A stretch of DNA of 7,642 nt from Thermoanaerobacterales bacterium (GTDB taxonomy: Bacteria; Actinomycetota; Acidimicrobiia; Acidimicrobiales; JACDCH01). The notes beneath the pieces were generated by a model that was given only the letters and a program-made list of their open reading frames with translations, did not search any database and had not been told where the DNA came from. Each line of letters starts with the position of its first letter. The first letter of the stretch is position 1. The stretch spans positions 1 through 7,642 of the forward strand of contig PKRH01000143.1 of the NCBI GenBank assembly GCA_017577565.1, read 5' to 3'. Of the stretch, positions 1 to 6,056 are shown piece after piece. The position numbers and the translations under genes are program-made.

Positions 1-64
1 CGCCGGTCCCGCCGGCGGCTGCTCGCCCGGTAGGGCCGGGGGTGCGGGCCGCGCCGGCAGGGGA

Positions 65-79
65 CCGCCCCGAGGGCGG
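65..79 (-). terminator. GC-rich hairpin after the CoA-transferase gene
   Basis: A perfect 6-bp stem (CCGCCC 65-70 with GGGCGG 74-79) with a 3-base loop begins two bases after the CoA-transferase stop codon. There is no T tract on either strand, so it is not a classical intrinsic terminator. Short GC hairpins of this kind are common at transcript ends in GC-rich actinobacteria. Its position is the main argument; a chance hairpin in GC-rich sequence cannot be excluded. Confidence 0.4.
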
Positions 80-81
80 GC

Positions 82-1242
82 TCAGCCGCCGGGGGCGTCC
101 TCCCAGCGGGGCGGGTCGTCGGCGCCGTGGGGCCGGCCGGCCCAGCGCACCTCGCCCGGCGTCGCCGACAGGCGGGCCAGCAGCCCCTGCATGGGCACGC
201 CGTCGGCCTCGACGATGAACCCCCGCTCCCGCAGGTGGGGGTCGGCGAACACGTCGGCCATGTCGTAGACGGGCGCCGCGGCGGCGTGGACCTCGTCGAA
301 GGCGGCCACCACCTCGTCGGCGGTGCGGGCGGCGCAGAACTCGGCGATCCGGGCGTCGATCTCGTCCCGGGCCGCGATCCGGCCGGCGAAGCTCCGCAGG
401 TCGGGGCGGTCGCCGAGCCCGATCAGCTCCATCACCCGCCGGGCCACCGACTCGGCCGAGGCCGACACGGCGACCCACCGGCCGTCGCGGCAGCGCCACG
501 TGCCCCGGGGCACCGTGTAGGGCAGGCTCGAGCCGGCCCGGGGCTGCAGGTAGCCGGTGAGCCCGTAGGCCGGGACCAGTGGCCCCATGCACTGCAGCAG
601 CGTCTCGAGCAGCGAGATGTCGACGACCTGCCCGACGCCGGAGTGCAGGGCGACCATGATGGCGAAGGCGGCCGCCATGGCGGTGACCTCGTCGGTGAGC
701 GCGATCGGCGGCAGCAGCGGCCCGCCGTCGGCCTCGCCGTTGATGGCGGCGAAGCCGGACATCGCCTCGGCCAGGGTGGCGAACCCGGGCCGGGTCGCGT
801 AGGGGCCGTCCTGCCCGAAGGCGGTGACCCGGCAGACGACGAGGCGGGGGTTGCGCTCCAGCAGCACGTCGGGCCCCAGGCCCAGGCGTTCGAGCACGCC
901 GGGGCGGAAGTTCTCCACCAGCACGTGGGCGTCCTCGACCAGCCGCAGCAGCGTCTCCCGGCCCTCGTCGGTCTTGAGGTCGAGGGTGGCGCACCGCTTG
1001 TTGCGGGCCACCAGCTTCCAGTAGGCGGACGTGCCGTCGCGGGGGTCGGGCAGGCCCATCGTGCGGGTCGAGTCGCCGCCGGGGCGCTCGATCTTCAGCA
1101 CGTCCGCGCCGAAGTCGGCCAGGTAGCGGGCGGCGCCGGGGCCGGCGATGACGGTGGCGAGGTCGATGACCCGGATGTCGGCCAGCGGCCCGCGGCGCGG
1201 CCGCTCGCCGGCCTCGGGGGTGGAGGACGGCTCGTCGGTCAC
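82..1242 (-). CDS. CaiB/BaiF (class III) CoA-transferase family protein
   Basis: A 386-residue protein of the class III CoA-transferase family (formyl-CoA transferase, CaiB, alpha-methylacyl-CoA racemase). Members move CoA between carboxylic acids through an aspartyl-CoA thioester or racemise 2-methylacyl-CoA, in the cytosol. Visible landmarks are the N-terminal nucleotide-fold start RVIDLATVIAGPGAARYLAD (residues 24-43), FGADVLKIERPGGD (44-57), NKRCATLDLK (81-90) and VLVENFRPGVLERLGLG (107-123). D184 in ALTDEVTAM is the best candidate for the catalytic Asp (Asp169 of formyl-CoA transferase), and GQVVDISLLE (204-213) follows. The length is close to the family norm of about 390-410. The start is GTG; no other start lies before the conserved fold, and no good Shine-Dalgarno is visible. 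Only 44 bases separate it from the upstream phosphoesterase, so co-transcription is likely. The substrate cannot be read from the sequence; a racemase role is possible but less favoured. Confidence 0.9.
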   Translation of the reverse strand: MTDEPSSTPEAGERPRRGPLADIRVIDLATVIAGPGAARYLADFGADVLKIERPGGDSTRTMGLPDPRDGTSAYWKLVARNKRCATLDLKTDEGRETLLRLVEDAHVLVENFRPGVLERLGLGPDVLLERNPRLVVCRVTAFGQDGPYATRPGFATLAEAMSGFAAINGEADGGPLLPPIALTDEVTAMAAAFAIMVALHSGVGQVVDISLLETLLQCMGPLVPAYGLTGYLQPRAGSSLPYTVPRGTWRCRDGRWVAVSASAESVARRVMELIGLGDRPDLRSFAGRIAARDEIDARIAEFCAARTADEVVAAFDEVHAAAAPVYDMADVFADPHLRERGFIVEADGVPMQGLLARLSATPGEVRWAGRPHGADDPPRWEDAPGG

Positions 1243-1286
1243 GGCTCCGGTGCTACGTCAGGCGGGCCGGCCGGCACAAGCCCGGC

Positions 1287-2300
1287 TCAGCGACCCTCGG
1301 GGCGGGTGTCGATGAGGAAGCAGCGGTCGCCGAGCTCCCCGAACGCGTACGACTCGTAGAGCCCGCCGTAGAGGTCGCGGGTCTTCTCGGTCCAGGCCAG
1401 GGCCTCGGGTGCCGAGATGCGGCGGAACACCTGCAGGATCCCGCCCTCGTGGACCCGGTACTCGGCCCAGGCGCCGGGGAAGTCCTTCACGCAGGCCACC
1501 TCGACCCACGGCACGTCGCGGGTGGCGGAGAACCGCCGCACCCGGTTGCGGTGGGTGTGCCCGGCGAAGTAGCCGACGATGCGGGGGCGCCGGGCGACGA
1601 CCTCGACGAGCCGCTCGGAGTCGTCGGGGTCGATGCCGAAGTAGGTCTCCGGGCGGGTGCTCGAGTCGGGGTTCCAGGCGTGGTGGTGCCCGAAGACCAT
1701 GACCGGGCGGTCGGCCTCGGCCGCCAGCTGGTCGAGCCACTCCAGCGTCTCGGCGGGCACGGCGCCGGACGCCCGGCCGGGCACCGACGTGTCGATCACC
1801 GCCAGGGTGACGCCGGGGAGGTGCACGGCCTGGTACGGCTGCGCGGCGAACGTCTCGCCGTGGTAGGCGTCGTGGTTGCCGCGCACGTGGACGAGCCGGT
1901 CGCCGAAGGCGGGCTCGTAGGTGGCGAGGAAGTCCTCGTACTCCTCCCGGGTGCCCATCGAGGTGAGGTCGCCCTTGACGACGACGGCGTCGGGCTCGAC
2001 CGCCAGCATGTCGGCGACGGCGGCCCGGTTCATCACCTCCGGGTAGGGGTCCTCGCCGGGGGCGGAGGTGTAGATGGGGTGGTCGTCGATCCCGTTGAGG
2101 ACGCCGCACTCCACCTCGCCGAAGTGCACGTCGTTGACCGTGCAGAACCGGGCCAGCAGCTCGCCCGGCGGGCGGGGGAGCGTGCGCACGGTGTGGCCGT
2201 CGAGCTCGTGGAGGGTGTCCGGGGCGAGGCCCTGGTAGCGGCGCTCGGTCGTGCCGTCGTGCAGCACGACCTCGTCGTCCGCGACGGTGGTCAGGTCCAC
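1287..2300 (-). CDS. calcineurin-like metallophosphoesterase, class III cyclic-nucleotide phosphodiesterase-like
   Basis: A 337-residue dimetal phosphoesterase. All five signature blocks are in order: D57-x-H59 in TVNDVHFGE, GD at 110-111 in VVKGDLTSMG, GNHD at 141-144, H205/H206 in FGHHHAWN, and GHTH at 247-250. This pattern matches the CpdA/GpdQ class, which hydrolyses cyclic nucleotides or phosphodiesters, so the catalytic core looks intact; the true substrate is unknown. No signal peptide or membrane segment is visible, suggesting a cytosolic enzyme. Residues 1-50 precede the catalytic fold and include GLAPDTLHELDGHTVRTL, which resembles the final strands of a fibronectin-III-like domain, as in the N-terminal part of purple acid phosphatases; that resemblance is my inference. 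The start is GTG (complement of 2298-2300), with no Shine-Dalgarno but a TANNNT box 8 bases upstream. The next Met is at residue 90, inside the catalytic domain, so a later start is unlikely. It is the first gene of a probable two-gene unit with the CoA-transferase. Confidence 0.88.
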   Translation of the reverse strand: MDLTTVADDEVVLHDGTTERRYQGLAPDTLHELDGHTVRTLPRPPGELLARFCTVNDVHFGEVECGVLNGIDDHPIYTSAPGEDPYPEVMNRAAVADMLAVEPDAVVVKGDLTSMGTREEYEDFLATYEPAFGDRLVHVRGNHDAYHGETFAAQPYQAVHLPGVTLAVIDTSVPGRASGAVPAETLEWLDQLAAEADRPVMVFGHHHAWNPDSSTRPETYFGIDPDDSERLVEVVARRPRIVGYFAGHTHRNRVRRFSATRDVPWVEVACVKDFPGAWAEYRVHEGGILQVFRRISAPEALAWTEKTRDLYGGLYESYAFGELGDRCFLIDTRPEGR

Positions 2301-2308
2301 GGGCCCGG

Positions 2309-2314
2309 AGGCTA
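2309..2314 (-). promoter_or_regulatory. candidate -10 box for the phosphoesterase gene
   Basis: TAGCCT on the minus strand fits the actinobacterial TANNNT -10 pattern. It ends 8 bases before the GTG, with no Shine-Dalgarno between, which would give a leaderless or nearly leaderless mRNA. It directly abuts the hairpin that follows the RDD gene, consistent with one unit ending and the next beginning. No clear -35 box is seen, and the hexamer is degenerate. Confidence 0.35.
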
Positions 2315-2343
2315 CCGGTGGCGCCGCCGGGCGGCGCCACCGG
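2315..2343 (-). terminator. strong 13-bp hairpin between the RDD and phosphoesterase genes
   Basis: A perfect 13-bp inverted repeat (CCGGTGGCGCCGC 2315-2327, GCGGCGCCACCGG 2331-2343) with a 3-base spacer. On the minus strand it starts three bases after the RDD stop codon, the position of a terminator. It lacks the following T tract, so if it terminates it is of the T-less type proposed for actinobacteria. It could also stabilise the 3' end of the RDD mRNA. Confidence 0.6.
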
Positions 2344-2346
2344 CGC

Positions 2347-3021
2347 TCACAGCTTGACGACCTGGCTCCTGGTCAGCTTGTCGTGCCAGGTCTGCTTCCT
2401 GTCGTCCCACAGCATCCACAGGTAGCCGAGGAAGCAGGGCAGGCCCGAGAGGATGCGGGCGAAGTACCGCCCCACGGCCCGGCCCGTGCCGATCGGGCCG
2501 CCCGTGTGCTCGTCGACGACGCGGATGCCGAGGGCCCGCTTGCCGAGCGTCTGGCCCGACCCGCCCTCGAGCTTGGCGTAGTACACGACGGCGGCGACGA
2601 TCGCGAGCAGCGCCAGGACGGCGAAGGCCGCCCACGTCCCGCCCGTCGGCACCTCGCAGAGGGCGTTGTGGCGGTCGTCGCCCCAGACGATGTCGCCCGA
2701 CTCGTCGACCCGGCAGGTCTCGATCTTCGTCGGGCCGAACTCCAGGACGAGGTAGGCCGGGAGGCCGAACAGGGAGACGACGATCCAGTCGATGACCCAG
2801 GCGCCGAGGCGGTGCCCGAACCCGGCGAGGCCGCGGTGGCCCGGGCCTCCCGGCGCGCCGTAGCTCCCCGGCGGCCCGAACGGGCCGGGGGCGGCGCCCG
2901 GCGGCGGGGGCGCCCCCGGTGCCGGCGGCGCCCCCGGTGGCGGGAACGACGGCGTCGATCCGCCCGGCGGGGGTGGGGGTGTCGACCCGCCCGGCGGCGG
3001 TGGTGTGGGGAGATCAGCCAT
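2347..3021 (-). CDS. RDD family membrane protein with a proline/glycine-rich N-terminal tail
   Basis: A 224-residue protein in two parts. Residues 1-66 are a disordered tail rich in Pro, Gly and Ala, with near-identical PPPPGGSTP units. Residues 67-224 form an RDD domain: GHRLGAWVIDWIVVSLFG (69-86) supplies the signature Arg71 and Asp78 and the first membrane helix (about 72-95), a second helix lies at about 128-147, GQTLGKRALGIRVVD (156-170) is the typical family segment, and a third hydrophobic stretch lies at about 187-206. Expected topology puts the proline-rich tail in the cytoplasm and the 99-127 loop outside. That loop holds two Cys, C103 and C122, which might form a disulphide. The RDD family has no single established activity; some members are implicated in ion transport, and the fold occurs beside signalling or secretion proteins. 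The start is ATG without a Shine-Dalgarno. Flanking hairpins on both sides suggest separate transcription. Confidence 0.85.
   Translation of the reverse strand: MADLPTPPPPGGSTPPPPPGGSTPSFPPPGAPPAPGAPPPPGAAPGPFGPPGSYGAPGGPGHRGLAGFGHRLGAWVIDWIVVSLFGLPAYLVLEFGPTKIETCRVDESGDIVWGDDRHNALCEVPTGGTWAAFAVLALLAIVAAVVYYAKLEGGSGQTLGKRALGIRVVDEHTGGPIGTGRAVGRYFARILSGLPCFLGYLWMLWDDRKQTWHDKLTRSQVVKL
2954..3007 (-). repeat. two tandem 27-base units in the proline-rich tail of the RDD gene
   Basis: Two adjacent 27-base copies (2954-2980 and 2981-3007, sharing GTCGAYCCGCCCGGCGG) encode 9-residue proline-rich repeats read on the minus strand. A further 12-base direct repeat, GCGCCCCCGGTG at 2910-2921 and 2928-2939, encodes APG/PPPG units. 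Unit length is a multiple of three, so copy-number changes would keep the frame. Confidence 0.7.
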
Positions 3022-3032
3022 GGCGGGGGCGC

Positions 3033-3038
3033 ATGCTA
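3033..3038 (-). promoter_or_regulatory. candidate -10 box for the RDD gene
   Basis: TAGCAT on the minus strand fits TANNNT and lies 11 bases before the RDD ATG, giving at most a few bases of 5' leader. The absence of a Shine-Dalgarno and the hairpin just upstream (3053-3070) support a new, short-leader transcript here. No -35 box is evident, so this is weak on its own. Confidence 0.3.
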
Positions 3039-3052
3039 GCGAGGCCCGCCGT

Positions 3053-3070
3053 GGCGCCGGGGGCGGCGCC
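3053..3070 (-). terminator. 7-bp GC hairpin after the carboxylase epsilon gene
   Basis: A perfect stem GGCGCCG (3053-3059) / CGGCGCC (3064-3070) with a 4-base loop starts eight bases beyond the epsilon stop codon on the minus strand. No T tract follows. The position suggests the 3' end of the beta-epsilon transcript, though partial read-through into the RDD gene is possible. Confidence 0.4.
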
Positions 3071-3078
3071 GGGCGACG

Positions 3079-3291
3079 TCACCAGGGCCGGTTGCGGCGC
3101 AGCGGGATCGGCTTCGACCACCAGCGGCCGGAGAACCGCCACCGCGGGGGTGCGCTCGGTGCCGTCGGAGCGGCCGGTCGGGGCCAGCAGACCTCGATCG
3201 CGGCCACGATGGCGGCGACCTCCTCCTCGGTGGGCTCGCCGCCCCGCGCCACGACGACGTCGCCGGGGGTGCGCTCGGACGGGGTGCTCAC
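3079..3291 (-). CDS. accE: acyl-CoA carboxylase epsilon subunit
   Basis: A 70-residue protein matching the small epsilon subunit of actinobacterial acyl-CoA carboxylases. The N-terminal block VARGGEPTEEEVAAIVAAIE (residues 14-33) is the typical conserved motif of these proteins, followed by a Pro/Ala linker (37-49) and a basic, Trp-rich end with RWRFSGRW (50-57). In Streptomyces and Mycobacterium the epsilon subunit binds the alpha and beta subunits and raises activity of the holoenzyme; it has no catalytic residues of its own. The start is GTG, 10 bases after the beta stop codon. The sequence TGAGGT makes that stop codon part of a possible Shine-Dalgarno (GAGG), pointing to translational coupling with beta. 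Position immediately after beta is the usual arrangement and supports the call strongly despite the short length. Confidence 0.88.
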   Translation of the reverse strand: MSTPSERTPGDVVVARGGEPTEEEVAAIVAAIEVCWPRPAAPTAPSAPPRWRFSGRWWSKPIPLRRNRPW

Positions 3292-3301
3292 CGGGGCGAC
3301 C

Positions 3302-4855
3302 TCACAGCGGGACGTTGCCGTGCTTGCGCTTCGGGAGCTCCTCGCGCTTCGAGCGGAGCAGCTCGAGGCCGGCGACGAGCTTGACCCGGGTCTCGGCCGG
3401 GTCGATGACGTCGTCGACGTAGCCGCGCTCGGCCGCCATGTACGGGTTGGCGAAGCGCTCGGTGTACTCCTCGACCAGCTCGGCCTTGCGGGCCTCGGGG
3501 TCCTCGGCGGCCTCGATCTCGCGGCGGTAGGCGATCTCGACCGCGCCCTGCGGCCCCATGACGGCCAGCTCGCCCGACGGCCAGGCGTAGGCCAGGTCGG
3601 CGCCGATCGACTTGGAGTTCATGACGACGTAGGCGCCGCCGTAGGCCTTGCGGGTCACGACCTGGATGCGGGGGACGGTCGCCTCGCAGAAGGCGTAGAG
3701 CAGCTTGGCGCCGTGGCGGATGATGCCGCCGTGCTCCTGGTCGACGCCCGGGAGGAAGCCGGGGACGTCGACGAAGCTGATGAGCGGGATGTTGAAGGCG
3801 TCGCAGGTGCGCACGAACCGGGCCGCCTTCTCGGACGACTCGATGTCGAGCACCCCGGCGAGGTGCATCGGCTGGTTGCCGACGATGCCGACGACGTGGC
3901 CGCCGAGCCGGGCGAACGCGCACACGACGTTGGGCGCCCACCGCTGCGCGTACTCGTAGTACTCGCCGTCGTCGACGACGGCCTCGATCACCTTGGCCAT
4001 GTCGTAGGGCTGGTTCGACGACGGCGGGATGATGTCGCGCAGCTCGGGGCAGAGGCGGTCGACCGGGTCGTCGGTGGGGACGACCGGCGGCTCCTCGAGG
4101 TTGTTCGAGGGCAGGAAGCTGAGCAGGTAGCGGACGTCCTCCAGGCAGCTGGCGTCGTCGGCCGAGGTGAAGTGGCAGACGCCCGACTTGGCGGCGTGGG
4201 CGATGGCGCCGCCCAGCTCCTGCTGGGTCACCTCCTCGCCGGTCACCGTCTTCACGACGTCGGGGCCGGTGATGAACATGTAGGAGGTGTCCTCGACCAT
4301 GAACACGAAGTCGGTCATGGCCGGGGAGTAGACGGCGCCGCCGGCGCACGGGCCCATGATCACGCTGATCTGGGGCACGACGCCCGAGGCCTGGACGTTC
4401 CGGTAGAAGATGCCGCCGTAGCTGTCGAGGCTGACGACGCCCTCCTGGATGCGGGCGCCGGCGCCGTCGTTCAGGCCGATGATCGGCGCGCCGACCTTGA
4501 GGGCGAGGTCCATGAGCTTGTGGATCTTGGCGGCGAAGACCTCGCCCAGCGCCCCGCCGAACACGGTGAAGTCCTGCGAGAACACGAAGACCTTGCGGCC
4601 GTCGACCGTGCCCCAGCCGCAGACGACGCCGTCGGTGTAGGGGCGGTCCTCGTAGCCCGAGTCGCTCGGCCGGCGGGCGAGCAGGTCGAGCTCGTGGAAC
4701 GAGCCCGGGTCGAGCAGCAGGTCGATGCGCTCGCGGGCCAGCAGCTTGCCCCGGTCGTGCTGGCGCTGGCGTGCTCTGTCGGTGCCGGGAGCGAGCGCCT
4801 CCTCCTTGCGCTTCGCCAGGTCGGCGAGCCGCTCGCTCATCGGGTGGTCGGCCAT
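3302..4855 (-). CDS. accD: acyl-CoA carboxylase beta subunit (carboxyltransferase, AccD5/PccB type)
   Basis: A 517-residue biotin-dependent carboxyltransferase, which moves the carboxyl group from biotin on the alpha subunit to an acyl-CoA, giving malonyl-CoA or methylmalonyl-CoA. Landmarks: TDGVVCGWGTVDGRKV (74-89), QDFTVFGGALGE (94-105), NDGAGARIQEG (129-139), the first oxyanion-hole block GPCAGGAVYSPA (168-179), MFITGPDVVKTVTGEEVT (193-210), FVDVPGFLPG (361-370), the second oxyanion-hole block KAYGGAYVVMNSK (403-415), and AWPSGELAVMGPQGAVE (424-440). Length is normal for the family (about 515-550). I chose the ATG at 4855 because alignment-like similarity begins there; an in-frame ATG at 5005 would add 50 unconserved residues and overlap the divergent ligase gene. 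A TANNNT box six bases upstream suits a leaderless mRNA. Val410 replaces the Asp of propionyl-CoA carboxylases, so substrate preference may favour acetyl-CoA or be broad. The alpha subunit must be encoded elsewhere. Confidence 0.95.
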   Translation of the reverse strand: MADHPMSERLADLAKRKEEALAPGTDRARQRQHDRGKLLARERIDLLLDPGSFHELDLLARRPSDSGYEDRPYTDGVVCGWGTVDGRKVFVFSQDFTVFGGALGEVFAAKIHKLMDLALKVGAPIIGLNDGAGARIQEGVVSLDSYGGIFYRNVQASGVVPQISVIMGPCAGGAVYSPAMTDFVFMVEDTSYMFITGPDVVKTVTGEEVTQQELGGAIAHAAKSGVCHFTSADDASCLEDVRYLLSFLPSNNLEEPPVVPTDDPVDRLCPELRDIIPPSSNQPYDMAKVIEAVVDDGEYYEYAQRWAPNVVCAFARLGGHVVGIVGNQPMHLAGVLDIESSEKAARFVRTCDAFNIPLISFVDVPGFLPGVDQEHGGIIRHGAKLLYAFCEATVPRIQVVTRKAYGGAYVVMNSKSIGADLAYAWPSGELAVMGPQGAVEIAYRREIEAAEDPEARKAELVEEYTERFANPYMAAERGYVDDVIDPAETRVKLVAGLELLRSKREELPKRKHGNVPL

Positions 4856-4861
4856 GGCGCA

Positions 4862-4867
4862 ACGGTA
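4862..4867 (-). promoter_or_regulatory. -10 box of a probable leaderless carboxylase promoter
   Basis: TACCGT on the minus strand matches TANNNT. It is separated from the ATG at 4855 by exactly six bases (4856-4861), placing the transcription start at or next to the A of the start codon. No Shine-Dalgarno is present. This is the usual geometry of leaderless actinobacterial genes. A -35 element is not clear. Confidence 0.55.
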
Positions 4868-4948
4868 CCGGCGTGTCCGGGGTGCCCAGAAATTGCTCGG
4901 CGGTCGGTGGGAGGGCGGCGCGGGTGACCGCTCCGGTGGCCGGTCCCG

Positions 4949-4954
4949 TACGCT
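4949..4954 (+). promoter_or_regulatory. -10 box of a probable leaderless ligase promoter
   Basis: TACGCT matches TANNNT and lies seven bases before the ATG at 4962, with no Shine-Dalgarno between. GTGACC at 4924-4929 is a possible -35 (four of five matches to TTGAC) with a rather long 19-base spacer. Together with the carboxylase -10 box it makes a compact divergent promoter pair within 106 bases. Confidence 0.5.
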
Positions 4955-4961
4955 CGGCGCG

Positions 4962-6056
4962 ATGGACCTGCCCGTGACGCCGCCCGTCAAGCCCATGCTC
5001 GCCAAGGCCGTCTACGAGGTGCCGCGGGCGGCGGGCCTGGTCTACGAGCCCAAGTGGGACGGGTTCCGCTGCCTGGTGTTCCGCGACGGCGGCGAGGTCG
5101 AGCTGTGGAGCCGCACCGACCGCCCGCTCACCCGCTACTTCCCCGAGATGGTCGAGCCGTTGCTCGCCGCCCTGCCGCAGCGCTGCGTCGTCGACGGGGA
5201 GCTGGTGGTCGTCACCGGCGACGGGCTCGACTTCGACGCCCTGCAGATGCGGCTGCACCCGGCCGAGTCGCGCATCACCCGGCTGGCCGGCGAGATCCCC
5301 GCCACCTACGTCGCCTTCGACCTGCTGGCGCTGGGCGACCGCGACCTGCAGCCGGCGCCGTTCGCCGAGCGGCGGCAGCTGCTGGAGGGGGCCGTCGCCG
5401 GCGGGCACGAGCGGGTCCGGCTGACGCCGGTGACCGACGACCCGGACGTCGCCGAGGACTGGTTCCGCCGGTTCGAGGGCGCCGGCTTCGACGGCGTGAT
5501 GGCCAAGCGGTCCGACGCCCCCTACCGCCAGGACAAGCGGGACATGCTCAAGGTCAAGCACCAGCGCACGGCCGACTGCGTCGTCGCCGGCTACCGGCTG
5601 CACAAGGACGGCCAGGGCGTGGGCTCGCTGCTGCTCGGCCTCTACGACGGCACCGGGGGCCTGCACCACGTCGGCGTCGCGGCCTCCTTCGCCGCCCCGC
5701 TGCGCCGGCAGCTGCTCGCCGAGGTCGAGCCGCTGCGAGAGGGCGCGCTGGACGACCACCCCTGGCGGGCGTGGGCCGAGGCGGCCGCGGACGAGCGGAC
5801 CACCCGCATGCCGGGCGGGATGAGCCGCTGGAACGCGCAGAAGGACCTGTCGTGGGAGCCGCTGCGCATCGAGCGGGTCGTCGAGGTGCGCTACGAGCAC
5901 GTGCTGTCGGGTCGGTTCCGGCACACCGCCCGGTTCGTCCGGTGGCGCGACGACAAGCGCCCGGCGGACTGCACCTACGCGCAGCTCGAGGAGGTGCCGC
6001 CCGCCGAGCTGTCGACGATCTTCGGCGTGGCGCCCCGCGGTTCGCGACCAACTTGA
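4962..6056 (+). CDS. ligC: ATP-dependent DNA ligase, LigC type
   Basis: A 364-residue ATP-dependent DNA ligase, sealing nicks by an enzyme-AMP intermediate. The nucleotidyltransferase motifs are all visible: motif I EPKWDGFR with the AMP-accepting Lys31, motif Ia SRTDRPLTRYFPE (50-62), motif III VVDGE (76-80), IIIa FDLL (119-122), motif IV FDGVMAKR (176-183) and motif V LKVKH (196-200). An OB-fold domain follows from about residue 203, ending with RFVRWRDDK (324-332), which resembles motif VI. Length matches mycobacterial LigC (about 360), and there is no polymerase or nuclease domain as in LigD. LigC enzymes are thought to serve backup end joining or gap repair alongside the essential NAD-dependent LigA. 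The ATG at 4962 is chosen over an in-frame upstream start at 4725, which would read antisense through the carboxylase gene. No Ku, LigD or primase-polymerase gene is adjacent. The stop codon overlaps the promoter of the following dehydrogenase. Confidence 0.93.
   Translation: MDLPVTPPVKPMLAKAVYEVPRAAGLVYEPKWDGFRCLVFRDGGEVELWSRTDRPLTRYFPEMVEPLLAALPQRCVVDGELVVVTGDGLDFDALQMRLHPAESRITRLAGEIPATYVAFDLLALGDRDLQPAPFAERRQLLEGAVAGGHERVRLTPVTDDPDVAEDWFRRFEGAGFDGVMAKRSDAPYRQDKRDMLKVKHQRTADCVVAGYRLHKDGQGVGSLLLGLYDGTGGLHHVGVAASFAAPLRRQLLAEVEPLREGALDDHPWRAWAEAAADERTTRMPGGMSRWNAQKDLSWEPLRIERVVEVRYEHVLSGRFRHTARFVRWRDDKRPADCTYAQLEEVPPAELSTIFGVAPRGSRPT

Noticed and set aside
1..33. Possible C-terminal tail (RRSRRRLLAR, stop TAG at 31-33) of a gene entering from the left on the plus strand
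   Set aside because: Only ten codons are visible and the composition is typical of random GC-rich sequence; not enough to call.
1270..1286. 5-bp hairpin GCCGG/CCGGC between the phosphoesterase and CoA-transferase genes
   Set aside because: Short stem with a 7-base loop and no T tract; easily chance, and the 44-base gap suggests co-transcription.
3381..3392. TTGACCCGGGTC inside the carboxylase gene, similar to the dyad at 6052-6069
   Set aside because: It lacks the 2-base spacer and the outer bases of the second arm, and it encodes conserved protein; probably chance.
4725..4961. Upstream in-frame ATG that would extend the ligase by 79 residues
   Set aside because: It reads antisense through the carboxylase 5' end, the extra residues are Arg/Ser-rich with no ligase similarity, and the conserved N-terminus starts at 4962.
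4856..5005. Upstream in-frame ATG at 5005 that would extend the carboxylase beta subunit by 50 residues
   Set aside because: The extension is low-complexity, overlaps the divergent ligase start and both promoters, and the family normally begins near the ATG at 4855.
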